NCBI GenBank assembly: GCA_964435625.1
Contig: CAYTAG010000017.1
Span: 1 to 27,340 of the forward strand
DNA: 27,340 nt
DNA from: PXRE01 sp964435625
GTDB taxonomy: Archaea; Halobacteriota; Halobacteria; Halobacteriales; PXRE01
Direction of reading: 5' to 3'
The translations under genes were made by a program, and so were the position numbers. Below the pieces are notes generated by a model, which was given only the letters and a program-made list of their open reading frames with translations, was not told where the DNA came from and made no database searches. Positions 1-6,998 of the stretch are shown piece by piece (positions within the stretch are counted from its first letter, which is position 1; each line of letters starts with the position of its first letter).

Positions 1-333
1 ATCAACATCTCCAGCATCGTCGGCAAGCAGGGCAACTTCGGGCAGGCCAACTACGCCACCGCGAAGTCGGGGATGTTCGGGTTCACCCGGACGCTGGCGC
101 TGGAACTCGCCGAATCCGGCTCGACCGCCAACTGCGTCGCCCCCGGCTTCACGGCCACGGACATGCTCGAACAGGTGCCCGAGCAGGTCAAAGAGAACAT
201 CCTGGAGGGGATCCCGCTGGACCGGTTCGGTAGCGTCGAGGACATCGCCTGCACCGTCCGGTTCCTGGCGAGCGAGGACTCCTCGTACATCACCGGCGAA
301 GTGATCGACGTCAACGGCGGGATGGACCTGTGA
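1..333 (+). CDS. 3-oxoacyl-ACP / acetoacetyl-CoA reductase, SDR family (3' part only)
   Basis: This is the C-terminal 110 residues of a classical short-chain dehydrogenase; the Rossmann N-terminus lies outside the window. The visible part begins with the catalytic-Ser segment (NISSIVG), followed by the YATAK motif (Tyr and Lys of the YxxxK active site), then NCVAPGF and a C-terminus ending TGEVIDVNGGMDL, all typical of FabG. Such enzymes reduce 3-ketoacyl thioesters with NAD(P)H. The next gene, 48 bases on, is a thiolase of the type used for 3-ketoacyl-CoA synthesis, so an acetoacetyl-CoA reductase (PhaB-like) role is a reasonable inference. The family is clear from the motifs. The substrate (ACP or CoA thioester) cannot be read here. 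Confidence 0.9.
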   Translation: MNISSIVGKQGNFGQANYATAKSGMFGFTRTLALELAESGSTANCVAPGFTATDMLEQVPEQVKENILEGIPLDRFGSVEDIACTVRFLASEDSSYITGEVIDVNGGMDL

Positions 334-381
334 CTACCGCTGACCGCGGGAACTAAACCCGCGCGCGAAGACGTGTCGCGT

Positions 382-1536
382 ATGGAACGCGTAGCGATCA
401 TCGGCGCGTCGATGACGGAGTTCGGCCAGCGCGAGGGCTGGATCCGGGACCTGCTGGCGGAGGCGGGCACGGCGTGTCTGGACGACGCCAGCGTCCGGCC
501 GGACGAGGTCGAACACCTCTACGTGTCGAACATGGCCAGCGGCGAGTTCGAGGGCCAGACCGGCGTCCCGAACGCCCTGGTCCACGACATCGGGGCGATG
601 CCCGCCTACACCCAGCGGGTCGACCAGACCTCCTCCTCCGGCGGCGCGGGCATCTACGCCGCCTGGCAGTCGGTCGCCAGCGGGGCAAGCGAGATGACCC
701 TGCTGGTCGGCGGCGAGAAGATGACCCACCGGACCACGGGCGAGGCGACCGACGTCATCGCGTCGCTGACCCACCCCGTCGAGTACAAACACGGCGTCAC
801 GCTGCCGAGTTTCGCGGGGCTGACCGCGCGGGCGTACCTCGACGCTTACGACGCGCCCCGCGAGTCGCTGGCGCGGGTGGCCGTCAAGAACCACCGCAAC
901 GGCGTCGACAACCCCCACGCGCAGTTCCGTAAGGAGGTCGACCTCGACACCGTCCTGGAGTCGCCCATCGTGGCGGACCCGCTCAGGTTGTACGACTTCT
1001 GTCCCATCACGGATGGGTCCGCGGCGCTGCTGTTCTGTCCGGAGTCGGTGGCCGAGGAGTACGCCGACGACTACACGGTGGTGACCGGCATCGCCGGCGC
1101 CACCGACACCCACGTCGTCCACGAGCGCGAGGACCCGACGGTGATGGGCGGCGTCGTCGATTCCTCCCGGCAGGCCTACGGGATGGCCGACCGCGGGCCG
1201 GAGGACGTCGACGTCGCGGAGTTGCACGACATGTTCACCATCCTGGAGGTGCTCCAGAGCGAGGACCTCGGCTTCTTCGAGAAGGGCGAGGGCTGGCGCG
1301 GCGTCGAGGACGGCGTCACCACCCGCGACGGCGACCTCCCGGTCAACACGTCCGGCGGCCTGAAGTCGAAGGGCCACCCGCTGGGCGCCAGCGGCGTCGC
1401 CCAGGCCTACGAGATCCACCAGCAACTGCTGGGCGAGGCCGGGCCCCGACAGGTCGACTGCGAGGTCGGCCTGGCCTGCAACGTCGGCGGGTTCGGTAAC
1501 TGCGTGACGACGACCATCCTGGAGGGGGGAGCATGA
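382..1536 (+). CDS. Thiolase, catalytic subunit (beta-ketothiolase alpha / SCPx-type)
   Basis: A 384-residue thiolase-superfamily protein. The ATG at 382 is preferred over the GTG at 373 because an AT-rich box (aactaaa, 351-357) lies 27 bases upstream, as for a leaderless mRNA, and MERVAIIGASMTEFG is a normal thiolase N-terminus. The nucleophile region reads DQTSSSGGAG, so Ser84 stands where most thiolases have Cys. His282 (ELHDMF) and His332 (GHPLGASG) are present, as is the glycine-rich C-terminal CNVGGFGNC. Haloferax mediterranei PhaA and BktB ketothiolases are known to combine a Ser-type catalytic subunit with an OB-fold partner; here such a partner overlaps the stop codon. The likely reaction is acyl-CoA plus acetyl-CoA condensation or its reverse. 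An upstream reductase supports a role in polyhydroxyalkanoate precursor supply, but that is inference. Confidence 0.88.
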   Translation: MERVAIIGASMTEFGQREGWIRDLLAEAGTACLDDASVRPDEVEHLYVSNMASGEFEGQTGVPNALVHDIGAMPAYTQRVDQTSSSGGAGIYAAWQSVASGASEMTLLVGGEKMTHRTTGEATDVIASLTHPVEYKHGVTLPSFAGLTARAYLDAYDAPRESLARVAVKNHRNGVDNPHAQFRKEVDLDTVLESPIVADPLRLYDFCPITDGSAALLFCPESVAEEYADDYTVVTGIAGATDTHVVHEREDPTVMGGVVDSSRQAYGMADRGPEDVDVAELHDMFTILEVLQSEDLGFFEKGEGWRGVEDGVTTRDGDLPVNTSGGLKSKGHPLGASGVAQAYEIHQQLLGEAGPRQVDCEVGLACNVGGFGNCVTTTILEGGA

Positions 1537-1931
1537 GCGGGGAGTCGAACGACGCCGGCACGGCCGACGCCAGCCTGGAGGCCCACCGCTGCTCGAACGG
1601 CCACCTCACCTACCCTGCCCACCCGCGGTGTCCGGAATGCGGCGAGCCCCAGGTTGAGGCGGTCGACCTCACCGACCGCACCGCCGAGGTGGTCACCTGG
1701 ACCACCAGCACGGCGACTCCGCCGGGGGTACGGGAACCGAACCACCTCGCAATCGTCGAGTTCGACGTCGCGGGCGATTCGGTCCGGGCCATCGGCCAGT
1801 TGACGACCGACGAGATCGAAGTCGGCGACGAGGTCGTCCCCGTCTACGCCGAGCAACTCCGGGATCCCGACGCGGGCATCAGGCACCCGGATAGCCAGGC
1901 GTGGGACGGGTTCCGGTTCGAACCTGCCTGA
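1533..1931 (+). CDS. DUF35 Zn-ribbon/OB-fold protein, thiolase partner subunit
   Basis: A 132-residue protein whose ATG overlaps the thiolase stop by four bases (ATGA), indicating translational coupling. Residues about 18-37 form a rubredoxin-like zinc ribbon (first Cys in HRCSNGH, then CPECGE), followed by an OB-fold rich in beta strands (AEVVTWTTST, AIVEFDVAG, VRAIGQL, EVGDEVVPVY). This is the DUF35/OB_aCoA_assoc architecture. In archaea such proteins sit beside thiolases or HMG-CoA synthase, bind CoA and form part of the enzyme complex. In Haloferax the beta subunit is needed for ketothiolase activity. The first zinc ligand pair is incomplete (one Cys plus possibly the nearby His), which is worth noting. 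The assignment as a partner of the preceding thiolase is strong from context. Confidence 0.88.
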   Translation: MSGESNDAGTADASLEAHRCSNGHLTYPAHPRCPECGEPQVEAVDLTDRTAEVVTWTTSTATPPGVREPNHLAIVEFDVAGDSVRAIGQLTTDEIEVGDEVVPVYAEQLRDPDAGIRHPDSQAWDGFRFEPA

Positions 1932-1952
1932 TCGGTCCCGTCCGTCCGTCGG

Positions 1953-1984
1953 CCGGCGCTATAGCCGGTCCGTTCTTTCTATTT
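1953..1984 (+). terminator. Hairpin plus T-rich tract after the thiolase/DUF35 pair
   Basis: An inverted repeat CCGGC (1953-1957) and GCCGG (1964-1968) with a small GCTATAGC core is followed by a T-rich stretch (ttctttctatttt, 1972-1984). It lies just after the DUF35 stop and before the HalOD1 promoter. Archaeal termination depends mainly on the T tract; the hairpin may be incidental. Confidence 0.45.
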
Positions 1985-2047
1985 TGGTGAGATTGGATGG
2001 AATAATAACCGAATAGTTAACAACGAACAATTCTACGTAGAGGACAC

Positions 2048-2350
2048 ATGGGGACAGGCGACGCGTACGTTCGCGGGGACGCAGAACGCGCGAGTACGAG
2101 GATAGCCGTCGAGGTTGCCGCCAGCCTGGGCGTCGAGCCGACGGAACTGACGCCCAGGCTGGGCGACGTGGTCGACCCGGACGCAATCGACGCGCTGTTC
2201 GTCGAGGACGGGATCGACGGCACGCTCGAGTTCACCTACTGTGGTCATCGCGTCGTCGTCCGGGGCGGCGACGGGGTGGACGTCACCGCGAGACGGCTCC
2301 ACGACCGGGGCGACGCCGGGGCCAGCGCGGGACGGACCGACGTGGACTGA
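2048..2350 (+). CDS. HalOD1 output-domain protein
   Basis: A 100-residue single-domain protein. Residues about 15-78 match the haloarchaeal HalOD1 output domain: a helix (STRIAVEVAASLGVEP), the LGDVVDPDAIDALF segment, and a strand pair (LEFTYCGHRVVV). Family knowledge is limited: HalOD1 is found alone or at the C-terminus of haloarchaeal sensor proteins and its output is not biochemically defined. AT-rich boxes at 2000-2009 and 2012-2018 precede the ATG and probably form the promoter. The tail after residue 80 is rich in Asp, Arg and Gly. It lies between acyl-CoA genes and two haloarchaea-specific genes of the signalling type, so it may belong with the latter. The direct target is unknown. 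Confidence 0.8.
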   Translation: MGTGDAYVRGDAERASTRIAVEVAASLGVEPTELTPRLGDVVDPDAIDALFVEDGIDGTLEFTYCGHRVVVRGGDGVDVTARRLHDRGDAGASAGRTDVD

Positions 2351-2485
2351 CGGCGGGTCACGGCCGGGGCCACGCGTCGGCGAGCCGCCGGCTCGACGGT
2401 CGCGCGGATCGATTCGAGCGGACGAACGCGGCTCCGCCGTCGGCCACGATGCACGCCAGAAGATGATTCCGTCCGGCCCTCCCGA

Positions 2486-3322
2486 TCAGCGGTCCTCGTC
2501 TGCCGGGCCGTCGCCGGGGCTGTCGGCGTCGGAACCGCCGTCGTTCGCCGCGTCGTCGCCTCCGTCGGCGGCGCTGCTCTCGTCGACAGCATCGCCCCCG
2601 CCGACGTCGCCGTTCCCGTCGGCGGCGTCGTTTCCCCCCTGATCGCGGTCGCCGGGCGGGGACTCGCGGTCGAGTTTGCCGAGTTCCTCCTTGATCGACC
2701 GGAGTTCGCCCTCGACGTCGACCGCCGGCGAGGATCTCCCGTCGTCGGGTGATCCCCCTTCGCCGGCCGCCGGCCCGTCCACGTCGATCACCGTGGGGTC
2801 GTCCGTGGACGCGCCACCGTCGGCCGTCGATCCGTCGGTCGAAGCCCTCTCATCGTCCACGCGGGCGGCGAGGGCGTCGTCGACTTCGTCCCGGAGGCGC
2901 CTGGCCTCCTGCAGAACGTCGCGCGCCTCGGGCTGGTTGGGGAGCGCCCCCTCGCTGGCCGCCGATTCGAGGTCCGACAGGACGGCGTCGAGGCGTTCCA
3001 GGGACGCCCGACCGAGCGAGGCGGCCCGGCCCCGGGCCCGGCGGGCCTCCTCGCCGGCCTGTCGGCCGGACTCCGCCAGCCGGATGGCGCCCTGCAGTAA
3101 CTCCAGTGCCCTGATGTTCGCTTCGAGGACGGCGATGGCGAAGGGGATGGCGCGTTCGTCGGCGAACCGGAGCAACTCCCCGGGCGACGGCGGCGCCGGC
3201 AGGCCGAACGGTCCCCGTCGTCGCGGCGCCAGCTCCCCGCGCAGTTCCCGGAGGACGTCGGCGAGTTCGTCGACGTCGGCCGCCAGCTCCTCGTCGGTCC
3301 CGCCGTCGGTCGCGTCGCTCAT
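2486..3322 (-). CDS. Haloarchaeal acidic protein, DUF7547-like
   Basis: A 278-residue minus-strand protein. The ATG at 3322 (MSDATDGGTDEE) is chosen over the one at 3361 because a box (ttttgt on the minus strand, about 3347-3353) lies about 27 bases upstream. Residues about 12-165 are helical and conserved-looking: a first helix (ELADVLRELRGEL), a proline-rich turn (RGPFGLPAPPSP), then long amphipathic helices likely to form a coiled-coil bundle. The C-terminal 110 residues are low-complexity Asp, Gly and Ser with one embedded helix (VDVEGELRSIKEELGKL). From memory it resembles the haloarchaea-specific family DUF7547, whose function is unknown. There are no catalytic motifs and no signal peptide; the hydrophobic helix AIPFAIAVLEANIRALELL may be a core helix rather than a membrane span. 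It diverges from the DUF7504-like gene. Confidence 0.7.
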   Translation of the reverse strand: MSDATDGGTDEELAADVDELADVLRELRGELAPRRRGPFGLPAPPSPGELLRFADERAIPFAIAVLEANIRALELLQGAIRLAESGRQAGEEARRARGRAASLGRASLERLDAVLSDLESAASEGALPNQPEARDVLQEARRLRDEVDDALAARVDDERASTDGSTADGGASTDDPTVIDVDGPAAGEGGSPDDGRSSPAVDVEGELRSIKEELGKLDRESPPGDRDQGGNDAADGNGDVGGGDAVDESSAADGGDDAANDGGSDADSPGDGPADEDR

Positions 3323-3394
3323 GACCGTGAATCGGACCGCCTCCCACAAAAGGTTGCCCACCCCGGTTCCAGACCTCGTAAAATTGCGCCGAAA

Positions 3395-3408
3395 TACTTA
3401 ATATATCC
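3395..3408 (+). promoter_or_regulatory. TATA box of the DUF7504-like gene
   Basis: The stretch tacttaatatatcc, very AT-rich against the surrounding GC, is centred about 33 bases before the ATG at 3434 and predicts a very short 5' leader. The following tactacgtactag contains the palindrome tacgta and could be an operator; that is only a suggestion. Confidence 0.55.
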
Positions 3409-3433
3409 TACTACGTACTAGTTGAAAGATACG

Positions 3434-4269
3434 ATGGAAGACGGTTCGACGACCGCCGACGGTGCGGTCTTCGCCCAGTCACTGTCGGCGCTCAAGGAAC
3501 GCGGGAGCAACCTCCTCGTGGTCGGGGCCGCAATGGAGGGGGCCCACCGCGAGGCCTGTGATCGACTGCTCGGCGAGGTCGAGGGGGAACCGAGACGACG
3601 GGTCTTCGTGCGGACCGACGGGTCCAGCGGGTGTGGGCTCGAACCGGTGGCGGGGGGGCGGCCCGCGCCCCCGGCCCCCGGGCGGGCGGCGGCGACCGCC
3701 TCGACCACCCGCCCCCCCCCCCCCCNNNNNNNNNNGCGGGCCCCCCGTCCCGCCGTGTCCTGGCCCGCCCCCGGGCCCCGGGGGGGGGGGGCCCCCCCCG
3801 GGGGGCGCCCCCCCCCCCCCCCCCCCCGCGCCTGGTCGTCCAGGAGACCGAAACCCGTAGCGCGGCCACCGCCGCGGACGCCGCTTCGCAGGTACCGACC
3901 ACCCACGTCGCCGCCGCCGACCTCGGCGACCTGGCGCGGAAGGTCGTCGACGGCGTCGACGACCTGGCCATGGCGGCCGGCGACCTGGCGCCCGCGGAAC
4001 TTCGGCTCTGTTTCGACTCGCTGTTGCCGTTGTTCGCCGACCACGACGACGAGCAGGTGTTCCGCATGCTCAACCTGATCACCACGCGGGTGCGCCACCT
4101 CGACGGCATGGGTCACTACCACCTGCCGGCCGACACGGACGAGCGGCCGGTCCGCCTGCTGGAGCCGTTGTTCGACGCCGTCATCGAACTCCGCTTCCGC
4201 GATGGCAGGCCGGAGCAGAACTGGCGATTCGTCGCCCGCGACGTCGAGAGCGGCTGGCTCCCGCTCTGA
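3434..4269 (+). CDS. DUF7504-like haloarchaeal protein, interrupted by an assembly gap
   Basis: The two readable ends belong to one protein but lie in different frames. The 5' end (3434 to about 3650) starts MEDGSTTADG and contains a strand-turn-helix start (NLLVVGAAMEGAHREACDRLL) like the degenerate nucleotide-binding fold of DUF7504 proteins. The 3' end (about 3830-4269) carries DLGDLARKVVDGVDDLA, then LCFDSLLPLFADHDDEQVFRM and the terminal NWRFVARDVESGWLPL. Between them are ten N (3726-3735) flanked by long G and C runs that do not look like genuine sequence, so the frame change is probably an assembly artefact rather than a broken gene. DUF7504 proteins resemble KaiC/RecA-like folds without an obvious active ATPase site and often occur near HalOD1 genes. 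Family assignment is from memory. The true start could also be the TTG at 3422. Confidence 0.6.
3651..3829. other. Scaffold gap with unreliable flanking bases
   Basis: Ten N at 3726-3735 are embedded in homopolymer runs (seven G near 3652, about fourteen C before the N, then alternating runs of up to about twenty C or G to 3827). Translation gives poly-Pro/Gly/Arg in every frame, unlike any neighbouring gene. I treat these bases as sequencing or assembly error and not as biology. Confidence 0.9.
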
Positions 4270-4420
4270 ACGGCGACCCGAACGCTCCCGAATCCCCGGA
4301 CCGTCTCCCCCACGTTCTCCCCCCGTCCCTTCCCGCTGTCGCCTCGTTCGTCACGACGGCGTCTACCGCTCGCCGGCACCTCCGGCGTGATCGCCCGCGG
4401 GAACCGGAATCCTTTTGGTT

Positions 4421-4434
4421 TTAGGTCAGCCTAA
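4421..4434 (+). promoter_or_regulatory. DtxR/IdeR-type iron box at the 54-aa gene
   Basis: The sequence TTAGGTCAGCCTAA has perfect arms TTAGG and CCTAA around a 4-base centre, closely matching the DtxR/IdeR operator core. It begins directly after a TATA-like stretch (ttttggtt, 4413-4420) and ends nine bases before the ATG at 4444. A bound regulator would cover the space between TATA and the transcription start, which predicts repression when metal is abundant. A similar box lies at dpsA. Confidence 0.7.
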
Positions 4435-4443
4435 TCCAGGGCG

Positions 4444-4608
4444 ATGGATACCCGTCCCCGCGAACCGGACGCGGAGCAGGCCGAAACCGATGTCGAACGC
4501 CGACCCGTGCGCGCCCACGAGACGCGTCCGGGACGGACCGTGTTCACCGAAGCCGACAACAGCGACGGCTGGATCGCGACCGACCTGACCGTCGAGCCGG
4601 AACCGTAG
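4444..4608 (+). CDS. Small acidic haloarchaeal protein (54 aa), iron-box controlled
   Basis: A 54-residue frame running from an ATG ten bases after the iron box to TAG at 4606-4608. The N-terminal half is charged and probably disordered. The C-terminal half holds a compact motif, RPGRTVFTEADNSDGWIATD, that I recall from small haloarchaeal proteins of the DUF7331 type; function unknown. A TATA-like element centred near 4417 is 27 bases upstream, so the mRNA is probably leaderless. The base composition and acidic character match its neighbours. The dps gene lies just downstream in convergent orientation and carries a similar box, so a role in iron or metal stress is inferred. There is no transmembrane segment or signal peptide, and no Cys that could bind metal. 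Confidence 0.7.
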   Translation: MDTRPREPDAEQAETDVERRPVRAHETRPGRTVFTEADNSDGWIATDLTVEPEP

Positions 4609-4661
4609 CCGCCGCTGCCCGGTTCTCGGCGCTTCCGAAGAGAGCGCTCGCCGTCGTCGCG

Positions 4662-5195
4662 CTACCAGTCCTTCAGGGAGTCGTGCTCCAGGAAGTGCTC
4701 GATGGTGTGGGCGAACTCCTCCAGGTCGACCAGTTGCTCGCGGAGCATCTCGGCGGTGGCGTGGTCGCCGAGGTCCTCGCACAGGTCGACGTGCCCGCGC
4801 ACCGCCTCGATGACGTCGCCGTACAGCGCCAGGTCGTTCTCCATCGATGTGCGGACGTCGAGGACGTCTTCGCCCTCGAACTCGACGGGAGCGCGGTCGG
4901 CCATGGCGACGGGGCCGCTGACCGGGACGCCGCCGAGCGCCTGGACGCGCTCGGCCTGGTGGTCCGCGGCCTCCGCAGCGGCCTCGTAAGCCTCCTGGTA
5001 GAACAGGTGTAGCTCCCTGTACTCCGGCCCCTGGACGTTCCAGTGGTGCTTGCGGAGCTGGTGGTACAGCACGGTCGTCGCCGCGAGGTCGGTGTTCAGC
5101 GCGTCGATCACTTGCTCGGCCTTCTCCCTGTCGAACCGCAACGCGTTCTCTTCGACGGTGCCCGCCTCCTGGAGGACTGTCTTCTGGGTGCTCAT
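4662..5195 (-). CDS. dpsA: DNA-starvation/ferritin-like protein DpsA
   Basis: A 177-residue Dps-family protein. The start is set at the ATG at 5195 (MSTQKTVLQEAG), which resembles halobacterial DpsA; the upstream in-frame start at 5237 would run into the promoter. The four-helix core shows the ferroxidase-site residues at the subunit interface: the HxxxHWN segment (LRKHHWNVQGP) and, one helix later, the conserved acidic residues in EAADHQAERVQALGG. A C-terminal helix holds EFAHTIEHFLEHDS. Dps dodecamers oxidise Fe(II), store Fe(III) and remove peroxide; halobacterial DpsA is reported to store iron with little DNA binding. The protein is cytoplasmic. Regulation by a DtxR-type protein is suggested by the box at 5252-5265 just upstream of its TATA element. 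The call is highly secure from motif content. Confidence 0.95.
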   Translation of the reverse strand: MSTQKTVLQEAGTVEENALRFDREKAEQVIDALNTDLAATTVLYHQLRKHHWNVQGPEYRELHLFYQEAYEAAAEAADHQAERVQALGGVPVSGPVAMADRAPVEFEGEDVLDVRTSMENDLALYGDVIEAVRGHVDLCEDLGDHATAEMLREQLVDLEEFAHTIEHFLEHDSLKDW

Positions 5196-5243
5196 TGCGT
5201 CCACGAGTACGACCGCACTGGCCTTAAGCGTTACCACGACGGA

Positions 5244-5252
5244 AATAAATTT
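5244..5252 (-). promoter_or_regulatory. TATA element of dpsA
   Basis: On the minus strand this reads as an AATTTATTT-like stretch, preceded by purine-rich CCGAAA that fits a BRE. It lies about 50 bases before the dpsA ATG and predicts a leader of roughly 25 bases. Confidence 0.6.
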
Positions 5253-5265
5253 TCGGCTTGCCTAA
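5252..5265 (-). promoter_or_regulatory. Imperfect DtxR-type iron box at dpsA
   Basis: On the minus strand it reads TTAGGCAAGCCGAA: nine of the ten arm positions of TTAGG-N4-CCTAA match. It sits immediately upstream of the TATA element and overlaps the BRE region, unlike the box at 4421, which lies downstream of its TATA. This placement would suit activation or competitive control of TFB binding. The assignment rests on similarity to the DtxR consensus and to the box at 4421. Confidence 0.55.
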
Positions 5266-5384
5266 AGATTAGTTCTGTAGGAGAAAAGCCTCGCCCGCCG
5301 ACCGGGTACTCGCTCCACCCGTTAGAAATGCCATTTATTTGATTGTGAGTAAAGAATTTAACAGCAGCGGACGTACGTGGAGCC

Positions 5385-6854
5385 ATGACAGCCAGCGTTG
5401 TCCAGCGGAAAGAACGGCTCTACGTCGACGGCGTTTGGGTCGACGCGGACGACGAGATCGCCGTCCGCGACCTGGCCGAGGGCGGTACGTTCGCCAGGGT
5501 CGCGGCGGCCGACGTCGAGCGGGCCGAGTCCGCCCTGGCGGCGGCACACGGCGCGAAAGAACCGATGTTCGAGACCACGGCCGTCGAGCGCGCCGAGTGG
5601 CTGGAGTCGATTGCGGACGGCCTGGAGGCCCGCGAGGAGGCCCTCGCCGAGGTCATCGTCCGCGAGGCCGGCAAGCCCGTCGGCAGCGCCCGCGGCGAGG
5701 TCGCCAGCGCGGCCGAACGGTTCCGCCGGGCCGCCGAGGAGGCCCGGAGCCTCGCCCGCGACCACGGCGAGTACCGCGAGGGGTCCACGGCGAGCCACGA
5801 GGGCTGGCGCGCCATCGTCCGGCCCGAACCGATCGGAACGGTCCTCTGCATCGCCCCCTACAACTACCCGCTGTCGACGACCGCGCTGCAGGTCGCGCCC
5901 GCGCTGGCGGCCGGCAACAGCGTCGTCCTGAAGCCGGCCAGCGCCACGCCCATCAGCGCCGCCATGCTCGCCGAGATCGTCGACGAACTGGACCTGCCCG
6001 ACGGCGCGTTCAACTTCGTGGCCGGGCGCGCCAGCGAGATCGGCGACGTCCTCTCCAGCGACGACCGGGTCAACTGCATCGCCATGACCGGTTCCTCGGG
6101 TGCCGGCAAACACGTCGCCCGCCAGTCGGGCATGGTGAACCTCCACATGGAACTGGGCGGCAACGCCCCTGCCATCGTCTTCCCGGACGCCGACCTCCCG
6201 TCGGTCGCGGGCGCCTGCACCAGCGGTTCGCTGAAGTACGCCGGCCAGCGCTGCTCGGCCGTCTCGCGCGTGCTCGCACACGAGGACGTCCACGACGACC
6301 TGGTCGACCGCATCGACGCCGAGATGGCAGGCTGGGCGGCCGGGGACCTCTTCGACGAGGGGACCGCCTTCGGCCCACTCATCTCCGTCGACCAGGCCGA
6401 GTGGGTCCAGGAACTCGTCGACGACGCGGTCGAGCGCGGCGCCGACCTCGTGCGCGGCGGTCGCCGGCACGCCCCCGAGGGTGTCCCGGACGAACTCGCC
6501 GACCAGTTCTTCGAGCCGACCCTGCTGGCGAACGTTCCCCACGACGCCCGCATCGTCCACGAGGAGCAGTTCGGCCCCGTCGCCGTCCTCACCACCTTCG
6601 CCGACGAGGCCGAGGCGCTCTCGCTCGCCAACGACACCGACCTCGCGCTCGACGCCTCGGTGTTCACCTCGGACTACGACCGGGCGTTGCGGGTCGCCGA
6701 GCGGGTCGACGCCGGCGCCGTCCGCATCAACGGCGCCCCCTCCCACGGCATCGGCGACGTCCCCTTCGGCGGCAACAAGGATTCCGGCATCGGCCGCGAG
6801 GGCATCGGCGCATCCATCGAGGCGATGCTCCGCACCAAGAGCATCGTGCTCTAA
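5385..6854 (+). CDS. NAD(P)-dependent aldehyde dehydrogenase (GapN/lactaldehyde-type)
   Basis: A 489-residue aldehyde dehydrogenase of normal length. Catalytic Glu256 lies in HMELGGNAP and the nucleophile Cys290 in GQRCSAVSRVL; the oxyanion-hole Asn is in PYNYPLS, and the coenzyme Lys is in VVLKPAS. A C-terminal FGGNKDSGIGREG closes the domain. The NYP and GQRC-(S/T)AV context and short N-terminus resemble the GapN, lactaldehyde and archaeal glyceraldehyde dehydrogenase branch more than the betaine aldehyde branch, but the substrate cannot be fixed from motifs. It is a monocistron: the upstream 120 bases hold AT-rich candidate promoter boxes (catttattt near 5331-5339 and aatttaac near 5355), and a noncoding stretch of 144 bases follows. 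A soluble cytoplasmic enzyme that oxidises an aldehyde to an acid. The lutBC-like genes downstream in the window make a lactaldehyde role attractive, though only by inference. Confidence 0.9.
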   Translation: MTASVVQRKERLYVDGVWVDADDEIAVRDLAEGGTFARVAAADVERAESALAAAHGAKEPMFETTAVERAEWLESIADGLEAREEALAEVIVREAGKPVGSARGEVASAAERFRRAAEEARSLARDHGEYREGSTASHEGWRAIVRPEPIGTVLCIAPYNYPLSTTALQVAPALAAGNSVVLKPASATPISAAMLAEIVDELDLPDGAFNFVAGRASEIGDVLSSDDRVNCIAMTGSSGAGKHVARQSGMVNLHMELGGNAPAIVFPDADLPSVAGACTSGSLKYAGQRCSAVSRVLAHEDVHDDLVDRIDAEMAGWAAGDLFDEGTAFGPLISVDQAEWVQELVDDAVERGADLVRGGRRHAPEGVPDELADQFFEPTLLANVPHDARIVHEEQFGPVAVLTTFADEAEALSLANDTDLALDASVFTSDYDRALRVAERVDAGAVRINGAPSHGIGDVPFGGNKDSGIGREGIGASIEAMLRTKSIVL

Positions 6855-6923
6855 TTGGTTCTCCCGTTTTCGACCGGAACTCCGGCGCAATCGGCCAGTT
6901 TCACTTTCACTCCGCCCGGATGA

Positions 6924-6934
6924 CTTATTTTATC
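6924..6934 (+). promoter_or_regulatory. TATA-like box upstream of the 55-aa zinc protein
   Basis: cttattttatc stands out from GC-rich surroundings 65-75 bases before the ATG at 6999. It predicts a leader of about 40 bases. Confidence 0.45.
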
Positions 6935-6998
6935 CCCCGGTCCGACGCTGTAACCAGATCGCGGCAGCACGCCGCGCTGGACAACCCGAAACCCACCC

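Noticed and set aside
334..1425. Long minus-strand open frame opposite the thiolase
   Set aside because: Shadow of the coding strand in GC-rich DNA; composition (Val/Arg/Gly repeats) and no family resemblance, while the plus-strand thiolase is unambiguous.
3631..3830. Poly-Pro/Gly protein segment through the N gap
   Set aside because: Product of artefactual G and C runs beside the N; not a domain.
5358..6890. 510-residue minus-strand open frame opposite the aldehyde dehydrogenase
   Set aside because: Antisense shadow; the dehydrogenase motifs are on the plus strand.
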